DNA of 64,000 nt from an uncultured Clostridia bacterium (GTDB lineage Bacteria > Bacillota > Clostridia > Oscillospirales > Ruminococcaceae): contig CANQNF010000002.1 of NCBI GenBank assembly GCA_947625125.1, positions 88,824 through 152,823 on the forward strand. The letters are read 5' to 3'. Position numbers and translations under genes: made by a program. Position 1 is the stretch's first letter, and every line of letters starts with the position of its first letter. Below are positions 1 to 7,405 of this stretch, in pieces. A model generated the notes under the pieces. That model was not told where the DNA came from, did no database searches, and saw only the letters and a list, made by a program, of their open reading frames with translations.

Positions 1-360
1 CCCGAATCGGATTTTTATTATGTTATTCCGTCGCCTAAGATGGACGCGTTGCTTTTTAAAAAAATCCATGTTGAGCCTGCCGGGCATCTAAAAAAAGCAT
101 TCTCTGAGGCAGAAAAGGCGTTTGACGACATGAAAAAAATCTGCGAGAGCCACCGCGACGATCTTCCCGCAAAATTCGAGGGACTTTATTTTCCGACAGC
201 CGAGGGCGCGCTTTTGGAGCTAAGGGGCTACTATACCCAAAACGGCGGCAGGGTAGACGTTGACGAGCAAATTAAGCTTGAGGACGCCCTGTTTGACGAG
301 GCGTTTTACCCCGAGGGCAGGATAAAGCCCGACCTTAGCTGGAAGTGGGACGTAAGGTGA
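1..360 (+). CDS. C-terminal part of an unrecognised protein
   Basis: The frame that stops with TGA at 358-360 is open to the left edge of the window, so these are the last 119 residues of a gene starting further left. The visible part is charged, with a Lys/Glu-rich helix-like stretch in the middle and a Trp-containing tail (SWKWDVR). I see no signal peptide, membrane segment or motif that I recognise. It is followed after 21 bases by a strong promoter for tRNA genes, so it is the last gene of its own transcription unit. Confidence 0.6.
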   Translation, partial: PESDFYYVIPSPKMDALLFKKIHVEPAGHLKKAFSEAEKAFDDMKKICESHRDDLPAKFEGLYFPTAEGALLELRGYYTQNGGRVDVDEQIKLEDALFDEAFYPEGRIKPDLSWKWDVR

Positions 361-381
361 AAAATTTTCCTAAAAAACCCC

Positions 382-410
382 TTGACAATTTACTGCGAAT
401 AAGTTATAAT
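382..410 (+). promoter_or_regulatory. Consensus sigma-A promoter of the tRNA-Gly/tRNA-Cys pair
   Basis: TTGACA at 382-387 and TATAAT at 405-410 are both perfect consensus hexamers, separated by 17 bases. The first tRNA begins about 30 bases downstream. Confidence 0.9.
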
Positions 411-440
411 AATCAAGTCGGCTGAAATTCAGCCGGTCAT

Positions 441-516
441 GCGGATTTAGCTCATCCGGTAGAGCGCCACCTTGCCAAGGTGGAGGTAGCGAGTTCGAGC
501 CTCGTAATCCGCTCCA
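441..516 (+). tRNA. tRNA-Gly (anticodon GCC)
   Basis: The acceptor stem GCGGATT pairs with AATCCGC, the anticodon loop TTGCCAA carries GCC between CCACC and GGTGG, the T-arm contains GTTCGAG, and the discriminator T is followed by an encoded CCA. It shares a promoter with the tRNA-Cys three bases downstream. Confidence 0.95.
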
Positions 517-519
517 TAC

Positions 520-593
520 GGTGCCATAGCCAAGTGGTAAGGCGTAGGACTGCAACTCCTTGATCCCCAGTTCAAATCTGGGTGGCACCTCCA
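520..593 (+). tRNA. tRNA-Cys (anticodon GCA)
   Basis: The acceptor stem GGTGCCA pairs with TGGCACC, the anticodon loop CTGCAAC reads GCA, the T-arm is CCCAG/CTGGG around TTCAAAT, and CCA is encoded at the 3' end. It is followed by a terminator. Confidence 0.95.
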
Positions 594-603
594 GAATGAA
601 AAC

Positions 604-626
604 GCCGCGTTCCTGCGGCTTTTCTT
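604..626 (+). terminator. Rho-independent terminator of the tRNA pair
   Basis: GCCGC (604-608) pairs with GCGGC (615-619) around a six-base loop, and a TTTTCTTTT tract follows. Confidence 0.8.
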
Positions 627-659
627 TTACTTATTTTTAACCACCGAGGAGGACACGCT

Positions 660-1115
660 ATGAAACTCGCAGAGGCGCTCCAGGAGCGCGCAGACCTTAA
701 AATCAAGCTTTCAAACCTCAGCAGCCGTATAACCAACAACTGCCTCTGTCAGGAGGGCGAAAAGCCGGCCGAGGACCCGAATGCGCTCATAAAAGAGTAC
801 GACGAGTGCATAGGCCGCTTCAATTACCTTGTCGAGAAGATAAACCTGACTAACTGCCGTACCGACGTCGACGGAAAGACCCTGACCTCTCTATTGGCCG
901 AAAAGGACGCACTTTCTCTTCGGGTATCGATGTATCGAAACCTCGTGAACACTGCAAGTTCCGGAGCTCAGCGTGCCCGCAGGACCGAGATAAAGATACT
1001 GAGCACGGTAAACGTCGCCAAGCTCCAAAAGACCGCCGACGAGCTGGCTCGTGAGCTTAGGGTTCTCGACAATAAAATTCAGGCCGCTAACTGGACAAGC
1101 GACCTTATAGAATAG
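660..1115 (+). CDS. DIP1984-family (septicolysin-like) protein
   Basis: This 151-residue, almost entirely helical protein begins with an amphipathic helix (KLAEALQERADLK), keeps the signature segment around SSRITNN near residue 23 and the QEGEKPAEDP loop, and ends in a long coiled helix. These match the DIP1984 family (DUF6847), whose members are about 150 residues long and whose molecular role is not established; some were once called septicolysin. There is no signal peptide, so it is cytosolic. The start is supported by GAGGAGG about nine bases upstream. The G of its TAG stop is the first base of a closing stem for a structured RNA element immediately downstream, so protein and RNA are probably made from one transcript. 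Confidence 0.8.
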   Translation: MKLAEALQERADLKIKLSNLSSRITNNCLCQEGEKPAEDPNALIKEYDECIGRFNYLVEKINLTNCRTDVDGKTLTSLLAEKDALSLRVSMYRNLVNTASSGAQRARRTEIKILSTVNVAKLQKTADELARELRVLDNKIQAANWTSDLIE

Positions 1116-1315
1116 CCCCAAGTCGGTAGCCGATCTCAGGGCGAATGTCATCTCCCGTAGTTGAGAATGAACTACAGCTTATGGAGGCCCGCAGGACAGG
1201 GCAAGGGTTCGACTCCCTGTTAATTGTCAGTCCTTAACGCTTACAGACGCATAGGGCATCGGGTATAAGTTATCACCGCGACATTGACTGTTACCGGCGA
1301 GGGCGGAGTTGGGGC
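1115..1315 (+). ncRNA. Candidate structured RNA with a tRNA-like T-arm
   Basis: A perfect seven-base stem (GCCCCAA at 1115-1121 with TTGGGGC at 1309-1315) closes about 200 bases that hold no convincing reading frame. Inside are a short hairpin TCGG-TAG-CCGA (1123-1133); a composite arm of GGGC 1139-1142 with GCCC 1187-1190, CTCC 1152-1155 with GGAG 1183-1186, and GTAGTT 1157-1162 with AACTAC 1170-1175; and a T-arm mimic. The mimic is AGGG-TTCGACT-CCCT at 1204-1218, and its loop fits the canonical T-loop rule TTCRANY. No anticodon arm is evident, so it is not an ordinary tRNA. It may resemble YrlA-type Y RNAs, which mimic tRNA, but that is inference. Confidence 0.55.
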
Positions 1316-1322
1316 ATATCTA

Positions 1323-1346
1323 ATGTAAAGCTATAATACTTTACAT
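1323..1346. repeat. Inverted repeat ATGTAAAG-N8-CTTTACAT
   Basis: Perfect eight-base arms flank an eight-base centre. The same motif with the same spacing occurs twice before gpmI (26223 and 26301), which suggests a shared protein-binding site or RNA hairpin rather than chance. Confidence 0.45.
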
Positions 1347-1352
1347 AAAAAT

Positions 1353-1391
1353 ACGGCAGTATCTATTTTAAATAGACGCTGCCGTTTTTAT
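1353..1391. terminator. Bidirectional terminator between the ncRNA and hslO
   Basis: ACGGCAG (1353-1359) pairs with CTGCCGT (1379-1385), with a second inner stem TCTATTT/AAATAGA. A T-run follows on the + strand and a run of A precedes it, so it can end transcription from both sides. Confidence 0.85.
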
Positions 1392-1402
1392 ATATTCCTT
1401 AT

Positions 1403-2281
1403 TTATCGTGCTTTGCGGTCTCTTAGGGTGATTATTTCATCCTTTGTAAAGTGATATACCTTGTCACAGAAGTGGCATTTCACCTCGGTTATCTCATCCT
1501 CTGCGAGACTGTTTATATCCTCTTTGGACAGGCTCATGAGTATCCTTTCCGTTCTTTCTCTTGAGCATCCGCATTGATACTTCACTTCAAAATCGTCAAG
1601 GACATTCGGCTTCAGTCCCGACAGCGCTTTCATCGCTATATCCTCGGCCGACAGACCAAGCTCCATCATATTCGTCACGCTCGGCATTGTTGAAATATTC
1701 TTTTCGATTATTTCCACGCAGTCATCAGGCGCAAAGGGGAGCAGCTGCAACAAAAATCCTCCGGCTCTCTTGACCGTCAGGTCCGGATTCACGAGCACCC
1801 CAAGCGAGCACACGGTAGGTATCTGCTCGGAAACCGCAAAATAGTTGGTTATATCCTCGGCAATCTCCCCGGACACAAGCTCGACCTGCCCGACATACGG
1901 CTCTTTAAGACCCAAGTCTTTTATTACGGTTATAGTCCCGTTTTTGCCGACAGCCCCGCCGACGTTGAGCTTTCCGTCCGGCCTTAAGGGTATCTCGACT
2001 ATTGTCTCATCCGAGTACGCCTTGACGTTTCCGAAGCTGTCCGAGACGGCGGTCATGCTCCCTATCGGCCCAGAACCCTTGATTTTCACGGTCACGCTGT
2101 CGTCCTTGTCCTTGAGCCCGAACCCGATGAGGGACGTGCCGAGCGCAAGCCTGCCGAGGGCTGCCGTCACGACGGCGCTCGTTTGATGAATTCTCTCAAT
2201 TTCCGAGACTATATCTGTCCCGTCTATGGCAGAGCAGACGACCGAAGCGTCCGCGCTTATCGTTCTTACAATTCTTCCCAT
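1403..2281 (-). CDS. hslO: Redox-activated chaperone Hsp33
   Basis: This cytosolic holdase protects unfolding proteins during combined oxidative and heat stress. The 292-residue length is typical of the family. The N-terminus MGRIVRTISADASVV is characteristic. The C-terminal redox switch is visible as C237-x-C239 (YQCGC) and C269-x-x-C272 (CHFC), the four zinc-binding cysteines that form disulfides on activation. The gene is the third of a leftward operon: the methyltransferase stop codon directly abuts its start. A bidirectional terminator lies just beyond its stop. Confidence 0.96.
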   Translation of the reverse strand: MGRIVRTISADASVVCSAIDGTDIVSEIERIHQTSAVVTAALGRLALGTSLIGFGLKDKDDSVTVKIKGSGPIGSMTAVSDSFGNVKAYSDETIVEIPLRPDGKLNVGGAVGKNGTITVIKDLGLKEPYVGQVELVSGEIAEDITNYFAVSEQIPTVCSLGVLVNPDLTVKRAGGFLLQLLPFAPDDCVEIIEKNISTMPSVTNMMELGLSAEDIAMKALSGLKPNVLDDFEVKYQCGCSRERTERILMSLSKEDINSLAEDEITEVKCHFCDKVYHFTKDEIITLRDRKAR

Positions 2282-3022
2282 TTAAATGCTCCTTGCTGCA
2301 TATAAAATTCTCTCCGTCCTCGGACCAGGCGGAGAATTTTTTATCCCGTCATAGGTTCCCAAGACTCTGAAACCGCTTGCGATTAAGGCTTTTTTTACAT
2401 CATTTTCGGGGTATGCGTACTCCCGAAAGCTCTCGCGAAAGCGCCGATAATCTCCGTTTTCCCGGGAAAAGAAATCGAGAGTGATTTTTACCGAGCAATC
2501 CTCGTCCCGATACTCGTTCTGCCATCCGCAATAGAGCCCCGGAAGCTCGTAGATAAACGAGTTGTCGCCTAAGACCCGGCTGTGCTTATAGGGAGTGTTC
2601 ATGTCAAAAATAAACAGCCCGCCGTTTTGGATATTTCTGCGCACGGTTCTAAAGCATGCCGCCACGCTTCCCATCCCGTCAAGATGGTTCAGCCCGTCGA
2701 GCGAGCATACAAACGCTCCCGACTTTCGGGGAAGCGTAAAATCGGTGATGTCAGAATTATAAACAGGTATAGAAAAACCGCGGACGGCAATTTTTTCCTC
2801 CGCGTATTTGAGCATATTTTTGCTGATATCAACGCCGCTGACGCTGTAGCCGAGGCTGTAAAGCTCAAGCCCGAGGCTCATGGTCCCGCAGGCAAGCTCA
2901 ACTATGTCGGGTCTTTTTAAGCAGCGCGAGCGGATGATCCCGTCTATTCGCCTTGCATAGCCCGCATAGTTGATATTGCTTGTCAGCTTGTCATAGAAAT
3001 CAGCGAATCTGTCATAACTCAT
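2282..3022 (-). CDS. Class I SAM-dependent methyltransferase
   Basis: The 246-residue protein has the class I methyltransferase landmarks: motif I as VELACGTMSLGLEL near residue 40, the acidic end of strand 2 in GVDISKNMLKYAEEK, and a post-motif region SLDGLNHL. It begins MSYDRFADFYDKL, like many small-molecule methyltransferases of Firmicutes annotated only as a class I methyltransferase. The substrate cannot be read from the sequence. It overlaps the preceding yerC-like gene by four bases (ATGA) and abuts hslO, so the three genes are translationally coupled. Confidence 0.85.
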   Translation of the reverse strand: MSYDRFADFYDKLTSNINYAGYARRIDGIIRSRCLKRPDIVELACGTMSLGLELYSLGYSVSGVDISKNMLKYAEEKIAVRGFSIPVYNSDITDFTLPRKSGAFVCSLDGLNHLDGMGSVAACFRTVRRNIQNGGLFIFDMNTPYKHSRVLGDNSFIYELPGLYCGWQNEYRDEDCSVKITLDFFSRENGDYRRFRESFREYAYPENDVKKALIASGFRVLGTYDGIKNSPPGPRTERILYAARSI

Positions 3023-3333
3023 TTATTCTGATTGTTTTTTTCCTCATCGTCTTTAAGGCGTTTGAAGATCATGGAATATCCGCCGGAGCCGTAGTTGATG
3101 CAGCGGTTGACTCGGCTGATGGTCGCGGTGGAAGCGCCGGTCTCGGCGACGATATCGCTGTAGACGTGTTTTCCGGCAAGCATTTTCGCCACCTGGAAAC
3201 GCTGAGCGAGGCTCTTTATTTCGAGAACGGTGCACAGATCCTCAAAAAGCTCATAGCACTCGTCGACGGTCTCAAGCTTTAATATAGCGTTGAATAAATC
3301 GTCCATCTGTTTGTCGTTTTGCAGATTGCGCAT
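3019..3333 (-). CDS. yerC: YerC/YecD-family TrpR-like DNA-binding protein
   Basis: This 104-residue protein is homologous to the Trp repressor fold. The helix-turn-helix is visible as YSDIVAETGASTATISRVNRC around residues 58-78, preceded by the SLAQRFQVAKML helix that is diagnostic of the YerC/YecD family. Members are small dimeric regulators; whether they bind tryptophan is unknown. It is the first gene of the yerC-methyltransferase-hslO operon and has its own promoter. Its role in redox or heat-stress control is only suggested by the hslO partner. Confidence 0.88.
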   Translation of the reverse strand: MRNLQNDKQMDDLFNAILKLETVDECYELFEDLCTVLEIKSLAQRFQVAKMLAGKHVYSDIVAETGASTATISRVNRCINYGSGGYSMIFKRLKDDEEKNNQNK

Positions 3334-3387
3334 AAAAAACTCCTTTTGTCATAAATTTTAATACTCATATCCGGCCTTTGTATTCCA

Positions 3388-3416
3388 ATTATACCATACA
3401 ATTCCTGAAAAGTAAA
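3388..3416 (-). promoter_or_regulatory. Promoter of the yerC-hslO operon
   Basis: On the minus strand a perfect TATAAT (plus-strand 3388-3393) lies 17 bases after TTTACT (3411-3416). The -35 box is weak and matches the consensus at four positions. Confidence 0.6.
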
Positions 3417-3481
3417 GCCCTTTTTGACAAAAAAACGCAAAAATTTCAAATTTTTTCTACTTTAGTAAAAGAATTTCGGCA

Positions 3482-4078
3482 TTATTTTTCCCGGTCCGAC
3501 TTTACATCGAGTATTATTTCACGGAGTTTTTCAACGCCCTCGTCGGTGACTGCCGAGAACGGCACCACCGTCAGATCTTCATAACACGGCAGCTCATCCT
3601 TAAGAGATTCTTCTCTTGCCTTTCTTTCGGATTTGTTCAGCTTATCGGCCTTGGTGAGCACTACAACAAACGGCGTCTCGCTGTCGATAAGAAAGTTTAT
3701 CATGTCCAGATCGTCCTTTGTAGGGGGATGGCGGAAGTCGACAAGCTGAAATATAAGCCCAAGCTCTCTCTCGCCGTCGTTGAGATAGCCGCCGATAAGC
3801 CTGTTCCAGCGCTCTTTGTCGCTTTTGGAGACCTTGGCATAGCCGTACCCCGGGAGATCCACAAGGCTGATATTTTCAAGGCTGTAGAAGTTTATGGTCG
3901 CGGTTTTTCCGGGAGTGGCGCTCACCCTTGCGAGCGAGCGTCTCCCGAACAGTCTGTTTATAAGAGAGGACTTCCCGACGTTTGAGCGCCCGGAAAAGGC
4001 TATCTCAAGGCCGTCCGACGGCGGCAGCTGCTCAAAAGAGCCGTATGCCGCCCTGAATTCAGCGTTTGCAAAGTTCAT
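3482..4078 (-). CDS. engB: Ribosome-biogenesis GTPase YsxC/EngB
   Basis: This essential GTPase helps assemble the large ribosomal subunit. The 198-residue protein has all G motifs: G1 GRSNVGKSS at residues 30-38, the G2 threonine in SATPGKT, G3 DLPGYGYAKV near residue 76, G4 TKADK near 141, and G5 with PFSAV. The DLPGYGYA form of G3 is specific to the EngB group. Its start overlaps the lon stop by one base (TGATG), so it is translated by coupling to lon, an order common in Firmicutes. Confidence 0.97.
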   Translation of the reverse strand: MNFANAEFRAAYGSFEQLPPSDGLEIAFSGRSNVGKSSLINRLFGRRSLARVSATPGKTATINFYSLENISLVDLPGYGYAKVSKSDKERWNRLIGGYLNDGERELGLIFQLVDFRHPPTKDDLDMINFLIDSETPFVVVLTKADKLNKSERKAREESLKDELPCYEDLTVVPFSAVTDEGVEKLREIILDVKSDREK

Positions 4079-6510
4079 CAGCTTCTCGCTCCGATCCTTG
4101 TTTTGGGCTTTGAATACTGCTGCGGCTGAGCCATGACCTCGGCCTCTTTCTCCGGCCTCAGAAGCGCGGTCTCAAGCACGTCCTCGATTGTCTCGGCATA
4201 TACAAACTCAAGCCCCGCCTTTACCTTTTCGTCGACCTCTTCAAGGTCGGGCTTGTTTGCGGCAGGGATGATGACCGTCCTGATGCCTGCCTTATAAGCG
4301 GCCATCGTTTTTTCACGAAGCCCGCCTATCGGCAGTACCTTTCCTCTTAAGGTTATCTCGCCGGTCATAGCCACGTCCGAGCGGACCGGTATCCCCGAAA
4401 GCTCGGAAATAATACCGGTGGCAAGCGTAACGCCCGCAGACGGCCCGTCCTTGGGCACCGCCCCCTCGGGGGCATGGATATGCAGGTCCTTTTTCTGGTT
4501 GAAATCCTTTTCTATGCCGTATTTTTCGGCAACGCTCCTGGCGTAGGTGACTGCTATCTTTGCGCTCTCTTTCATCACGTCTCCGAGAGAGCCGGTAAGC
4601 TCCAAAGCGCCCTTTCCGTCAACTGACAAGACCTCAAGCGGCATTAGCGTTCCGCCAACGGCAGTCCATGCGAGCCCGTTCACCTCTCCGACCTGCGGCT
4701 TATCCGATTTAAGATCGTCGGTGAATTTTCTTGCACCGAGATATTTTTCAACGGTCTCGGGGGTCACGGTTATCCTGCTCGCGGATTTCGAGACGATCTC
4801 CTTTGCAGCTTTTCTGCAAAGAGACGCCAAAAGCCTTTCAAGCGTTCTTACGCCAGCTTCACGGGTATAGAAATCTATAAGCTCGTAAATTCCCGCGTCG
4901 GTAAAGCGAAGCATCCTGCCGTTCATGCCGTTTGCTTTAAGCTGCTTGGGAATGAGGTGCCGCCTTGCGATCTCAAACTTTTCCTCTCTTGTATAGCTCG
5001 GAAGCTCTATTACGTCCATTCTGTCGAGCAGGGGAGGAGAGATGGTGTCTAAGGTGTTTGCAGTCGTCACAAACAGCACTTTTGAAAGATCGAACGGGAC
5101 TTCTATGTAGTGGTCTCTGAATTCCTTGTTCTGCTCGGAATCAAGCACCTCAAGCATGGCGCTCGAGGGATCTCCTCTGAAATCGTTTGCCATCTTGTCT
5201 ATCTCGTCAAGCAGTATAAGCGGGTTTTTAGTCCCGGCCTGCTTTACTGCGGCGATTATCCTGCCCGGCATCGAGCCGATATACGTCTTTCTGTGGCCTC
5301 TTATATCGCTTTCGTCGCGAACGCCTCCCAAGGACACTCTGACATACTTTCTCCCGAGCGCCTTGGCGATGGACTTGCCGATTGATGTTTTGCCCACGCC
5401 CGGAGGCCCGACAAGGCAGATTATCTGCCCCTTAACATCGGGTATAAGGCTTCTCACGGCTATGAGCTCAAGTATTCTCTCTTTTACTTTTTTCATGCCG
5501 TAGTGGTCCTTATCGAGCTGTGCCGAGACCTTTGAAATATCGTTTCTGTCGACCGTTTCTTTGTCCCACGGCAGCTCAAGCACCGTGTCGAGGTAGCTGC
5601 GTATGACCGCCGCCTCCTGGGAGCCGTAGGGCATCTTCCCCAGGCGGTTGGCCTCCTCGACAAGCTTTTCTATGGCTTCCCGGGGCATGGGAGTCTTTGA
5701 AATTTTTTCAAGATATGCAAAGCTTTCGTCGGCGGGGTCTTCCTCGTCCCCGAGTTCCTCCCTTATGACCCTCATTTCCTCTCTTAGGAAGTATTCCCTC
5801 TGCTCCTGCATTATATGTTCATGGGTCTTGGTATGCAGCTCCTCCTCGGCCCTCATCAGAAACGTCTCTTCCTCAAGGAAACGCGTTATCTTGACGAGTC
5901 TGCTCTTTAATGAGCGGTCCTCCAAAAGCTCCTGGCGGTTTTCTGAGGGGAACATGATATTCTCGGTGATGACCTTGCAAAGAAGCGAGCCGTTTGCGGC
6001 ATGGCGCACGGTCAGTTTAAGCGTGTCGGAAATATTCTGCTTCGGTATCATATCGCAGTATTCCTTAAAGGCCTTTTTAACGACTTCAAGGCTTCTCAGG
6101 TCGACCGGCGCCTCATCCTTATCGGAGTATTCCGAAACGTCTGCGCTCAGGGGAGCCGTGCCGTCGGTCCTGTCCTTATACAGCTCGTCGGTCCGGACTC
6201 TGAGGCTTCCCTCGACGGTTATCCTTGTGATACCCTCGGACATATTCGCCGACCTCGGCAGCTCCACCGCCTGGATTATACGGCATACCGTTCCCACCTC
6301 GCACAAATCCGAGCGGTCGGGGTCCTCGACGGACGAATCCTTTTGCATGACAAGATAGACAAGGCGGTTATATTCCTCGCTTGCAAAGGCTTCAAGGATG
6401 GCGTTTAAAGAACGCGGCCTGCTCACGTCGAAAGTAAGTCTCATCCCCGGAAAAACGACCACGTCTCTTGTGGCGATGCAGGGGAGTGTAAATAAGCTTT
6501 TCTCTGACAT
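4078..6510 (-). CDS. lon: ATP-dependent protease Lon
   Basis: This cytosolic ATP-driven protease degrades misfolded and regulatory proteins. From the chosen start it has 810 residues, the normal size. It has an N-terminal substrate domain beginning LFTLPCIATRDVVVFPG, an AAA+ module with Walker A GPPGVGKTS and Walker B ILLDEIDKM, and a C-terminal protease domain with the catalytic pair Ser691 (DGPSAGV) and Lys734 (LREKT). I place the start at the ATG of MSEKSL because AGG lies six bases before it; an in-frame ATG 18 bases upstream would bury that site. The gene is the promoter-proximal member of lon-engB. Confidence 0.97.
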   Translation of the reverse strand: MSEKSLFTLPCIATRDVVVFPGMRLTFDVSRPRSLNAILEAFASEEYNRLVYLVMQKDSSVEDPDRSDLCEVGTVCRIIQAVELPRSANMSEGITRITVEGSLRVRTDELYKDRTDGTAPLSADVSEYSDKDEAPVDLRSLEVVKKAFKEYCDMIPKQNISDTLKLTVRHAANGSLLCKVITENIMFPSENRQELLEDRSLKSRLVKITRFLEEETFLMRAEEELHTKTHEHIMQEQREYFLREEMRVIREELGDEEDPADESFAYLEKISKTPMPREAIEKLVEEANRLGKMPYGSQEAAVIRSYLDTVLELPWDKETVDRNDISKVSAQLDKDHYGMKKVKERILELIAVRSLIPDVKGQIICLVGPPGVGKTSIGKSIAKALGRKYVRVSLGGVRDESDIRGHRKTYIGSMPGRIIAAVKQAGTKNPLILLDEIDKMANDFRGDPSSAMLEVLDSEQNKEFRDHYIEVPFDLSKVLFVTTANTLDTISPPLLDRMDVIELPSYTREEKFEIARRHLIPKQLKANGMNGRMLRFTDAGIYELIDFYTREAGVRTLERLLASLCRKAAKEIVSKSASRITVTPETVEKYLGARKFTDDLKSDKPQVGEVNGLAWTAVGGTLMPLEVLSVDGKGALELTGSLGDVMKESAKIAVTYARSVAEKYGIEKDFNQKKDLHIHAPEGAVPKDGPSAGVTLATGIISELSGIPVRSDVAMTGEITLRGKVLPIGGLREKTMAAYKAGIRTVIIPAANKPDLEEVDEKVKAGLEFVYAETIEDVLETALLRPEKEAEVMAQPQQYSKPKTRIGARS

Positions 6511-6560
6511 AATATACCTCATTTTCAAAAATATTTAAGCTTTCCACGGTGTTCATCACC

Positions 6561-6589
6561 ATTATATCAAATCTTTCGCACAAATGCAA
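6561..6589 (-). promoter_or_regulatory. Promoter of lon-engB
   Basis: On the minus strand TTGCAT (plus-strand 6584-6589) and a perfect TATAAT (6561-6566) are separated by 17 bases, about 45 bases ahead of the lon start. I see no CIRCE element or CtsR box in the short leader. Confidence 0.75.
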
Positions 6590-6694
6590 TAGATAAAATT
6601 ATGGATATAAAATTTTCTGCGGATTTTAAGCAGGCAAAAGCGCTTACGGTGGAAAACGCCGTTAAATAAAATTAAAAAAATTCGGTCATTCCCC

Positions 6695-6723
6695 TTGACA
6701 AGACCTTAAAAGTGTGGTAATAT
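6695..6723 (+). promoter_or_regulatory. Promoter of tRNA-Arg
   Basis: A perfect TTGACA at 6695-6700 is followed after 17 bases by TAATAT at 6718-6723. The tRNA starts about 34 bases after the predicted transcription start. Confidence 0.8.
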
Positions 6724-6763
6724 AATGACTTGTGGACGGCGGGCATTGCTCAGCCGGCACCAA

Positions 6764-6839
6764 GCGCCCGTAGCTCAGCGGATAGAGTGCCCGGCTACGA
6801 ACCGGTAGGTCGAGAGTTCGAATCTCCCCGGGCGCGCCA
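6764..6839 (+). tRNA. tRNA-Arg (anticodon ACG)
   Basis: The acceptor stem GCGCCCG pairs with CGGGCGC, the anticodon loop CTACGAA between CCGG and CCGG reads ACG, the T-arm contains GTTCGAA, and CCA is encoded after G. The first anticodon base A is expected to be edited to inosine. Confidence 0.95.
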
Positions 6840-6841
6840 TG

Positions 6842-6876
6842 ACGACGCAGGATAACCTCCTGCGCCGTTGTTTTTT
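6842..6876 (+). terminator. Terminator of tRNA-Arg
   Basis: GCAGG (6847-6851) pairs with CCTGC (6859-6863) within a longer imperfect stem, followed by TTGTTTTTT. Confidence 0.8.
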
Positions 6877-6914
6877 ACATATAATGCGATAAATCGGGAT
6901 TTAGGTGGTAAACA

Positions 6915-7349
6915 ATGAAGAAAAAATACTTCATAATACCTCAAATATTGCTTCTGCTCTGGTTTTTCCTCGATATGACAGGCGCCCGTTTCGGCAATAC
7001 TTATTTAGTAACATGCTCATATAAGGACGACGGAATATTTTTTCTTATTTATTTAGCGACGGTGCTGTTATTCATATTTAAAGAAAAAGCAGGAAAATGG
7101 GCTGTTGCGGTATGGACATCACTATGGTTTGTGATTCAATTCTTATGTCACGAATGGTATACTGTTTTCGGCAAAGGGATTATGGGCTCGCTTGAAAGTA
7201 AGATAAAGTTTTTTTCGGGGACTGTAAAGTGGCTTGAAATTAACGGAAGATATATACCCGATGTTTATCATACTGTTTTGCATATTCTCATTTTAACGGT
7301 TGTTATTACGACGGCAATTTATATTAAAAATTCTAAAAAAGAAATATAA
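6915..7349 (+). CDS. Small membrane protein of unknown function
   Basis: The 144-residue protein has about four hydrophobic segments: IIPQILLLLWFFLDM near the start, FFLIYLATVLLFIF and WAVAVWTSLWFVIQFL in the middle, and VLHILILTVVITTAIYI at the end, with a short basic tail. It is therefore an integral membrane protein. A TTAGGTGG ribosome site lies about eight bases before the ATG. It stands alone between the tRNA-Arg terminator and its own terminator. I do not recognise a family. Confidence 0.75.
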   Translation: MKKKYFIIPQILLLLWFFLDMTGARFGNTYLVTCSYKDDGIFFLIYLATVLLFIFKEKAGKWAVAVWTSLWFVIQFLCHEWYTVFGKGIMGSLESKIKFFSGTVKWLEINGRYIPDVYHTVLHILILTVVITTAIYIKNSKKEI

Positions 7350-7377
7350 AAGCAGGCGGTTCTCCGTCTGCTTTTTC
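7350..7377 (+). terminator. Terminator after the small membrane protein
   Basis: GCAGGCGG (7352-7359) pairs with CCGTCTGC (7364-7371) with one G-T pair, followed by TTTTT. Confidence 0.8.
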
Positions 7378-7405
7378 TGTCTTAAAAATCTTTTTATCAG
7401 TCTTA

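Noticed and set aside
370..588. A 72-codon leftward frame across the tRNA-Gly/tRNA-Cys genes
   Set aside because: It lies antisense to two clear tRNA genes and has no ribosome site.
1115..1315. The candidate RNA as an ordinary tRNA or as tmRNA
   Set aside because: There is no anticodon arm in the right place, no tag-coding frame, and the acceptor-like stem encloses 200 bases.
5648..6358. Long frames antisense to lon (also at 4547 and 5126)
   Set aside because: Ser-rich translation in the complement of a strongly biased real gene; no ribosome site and no family.
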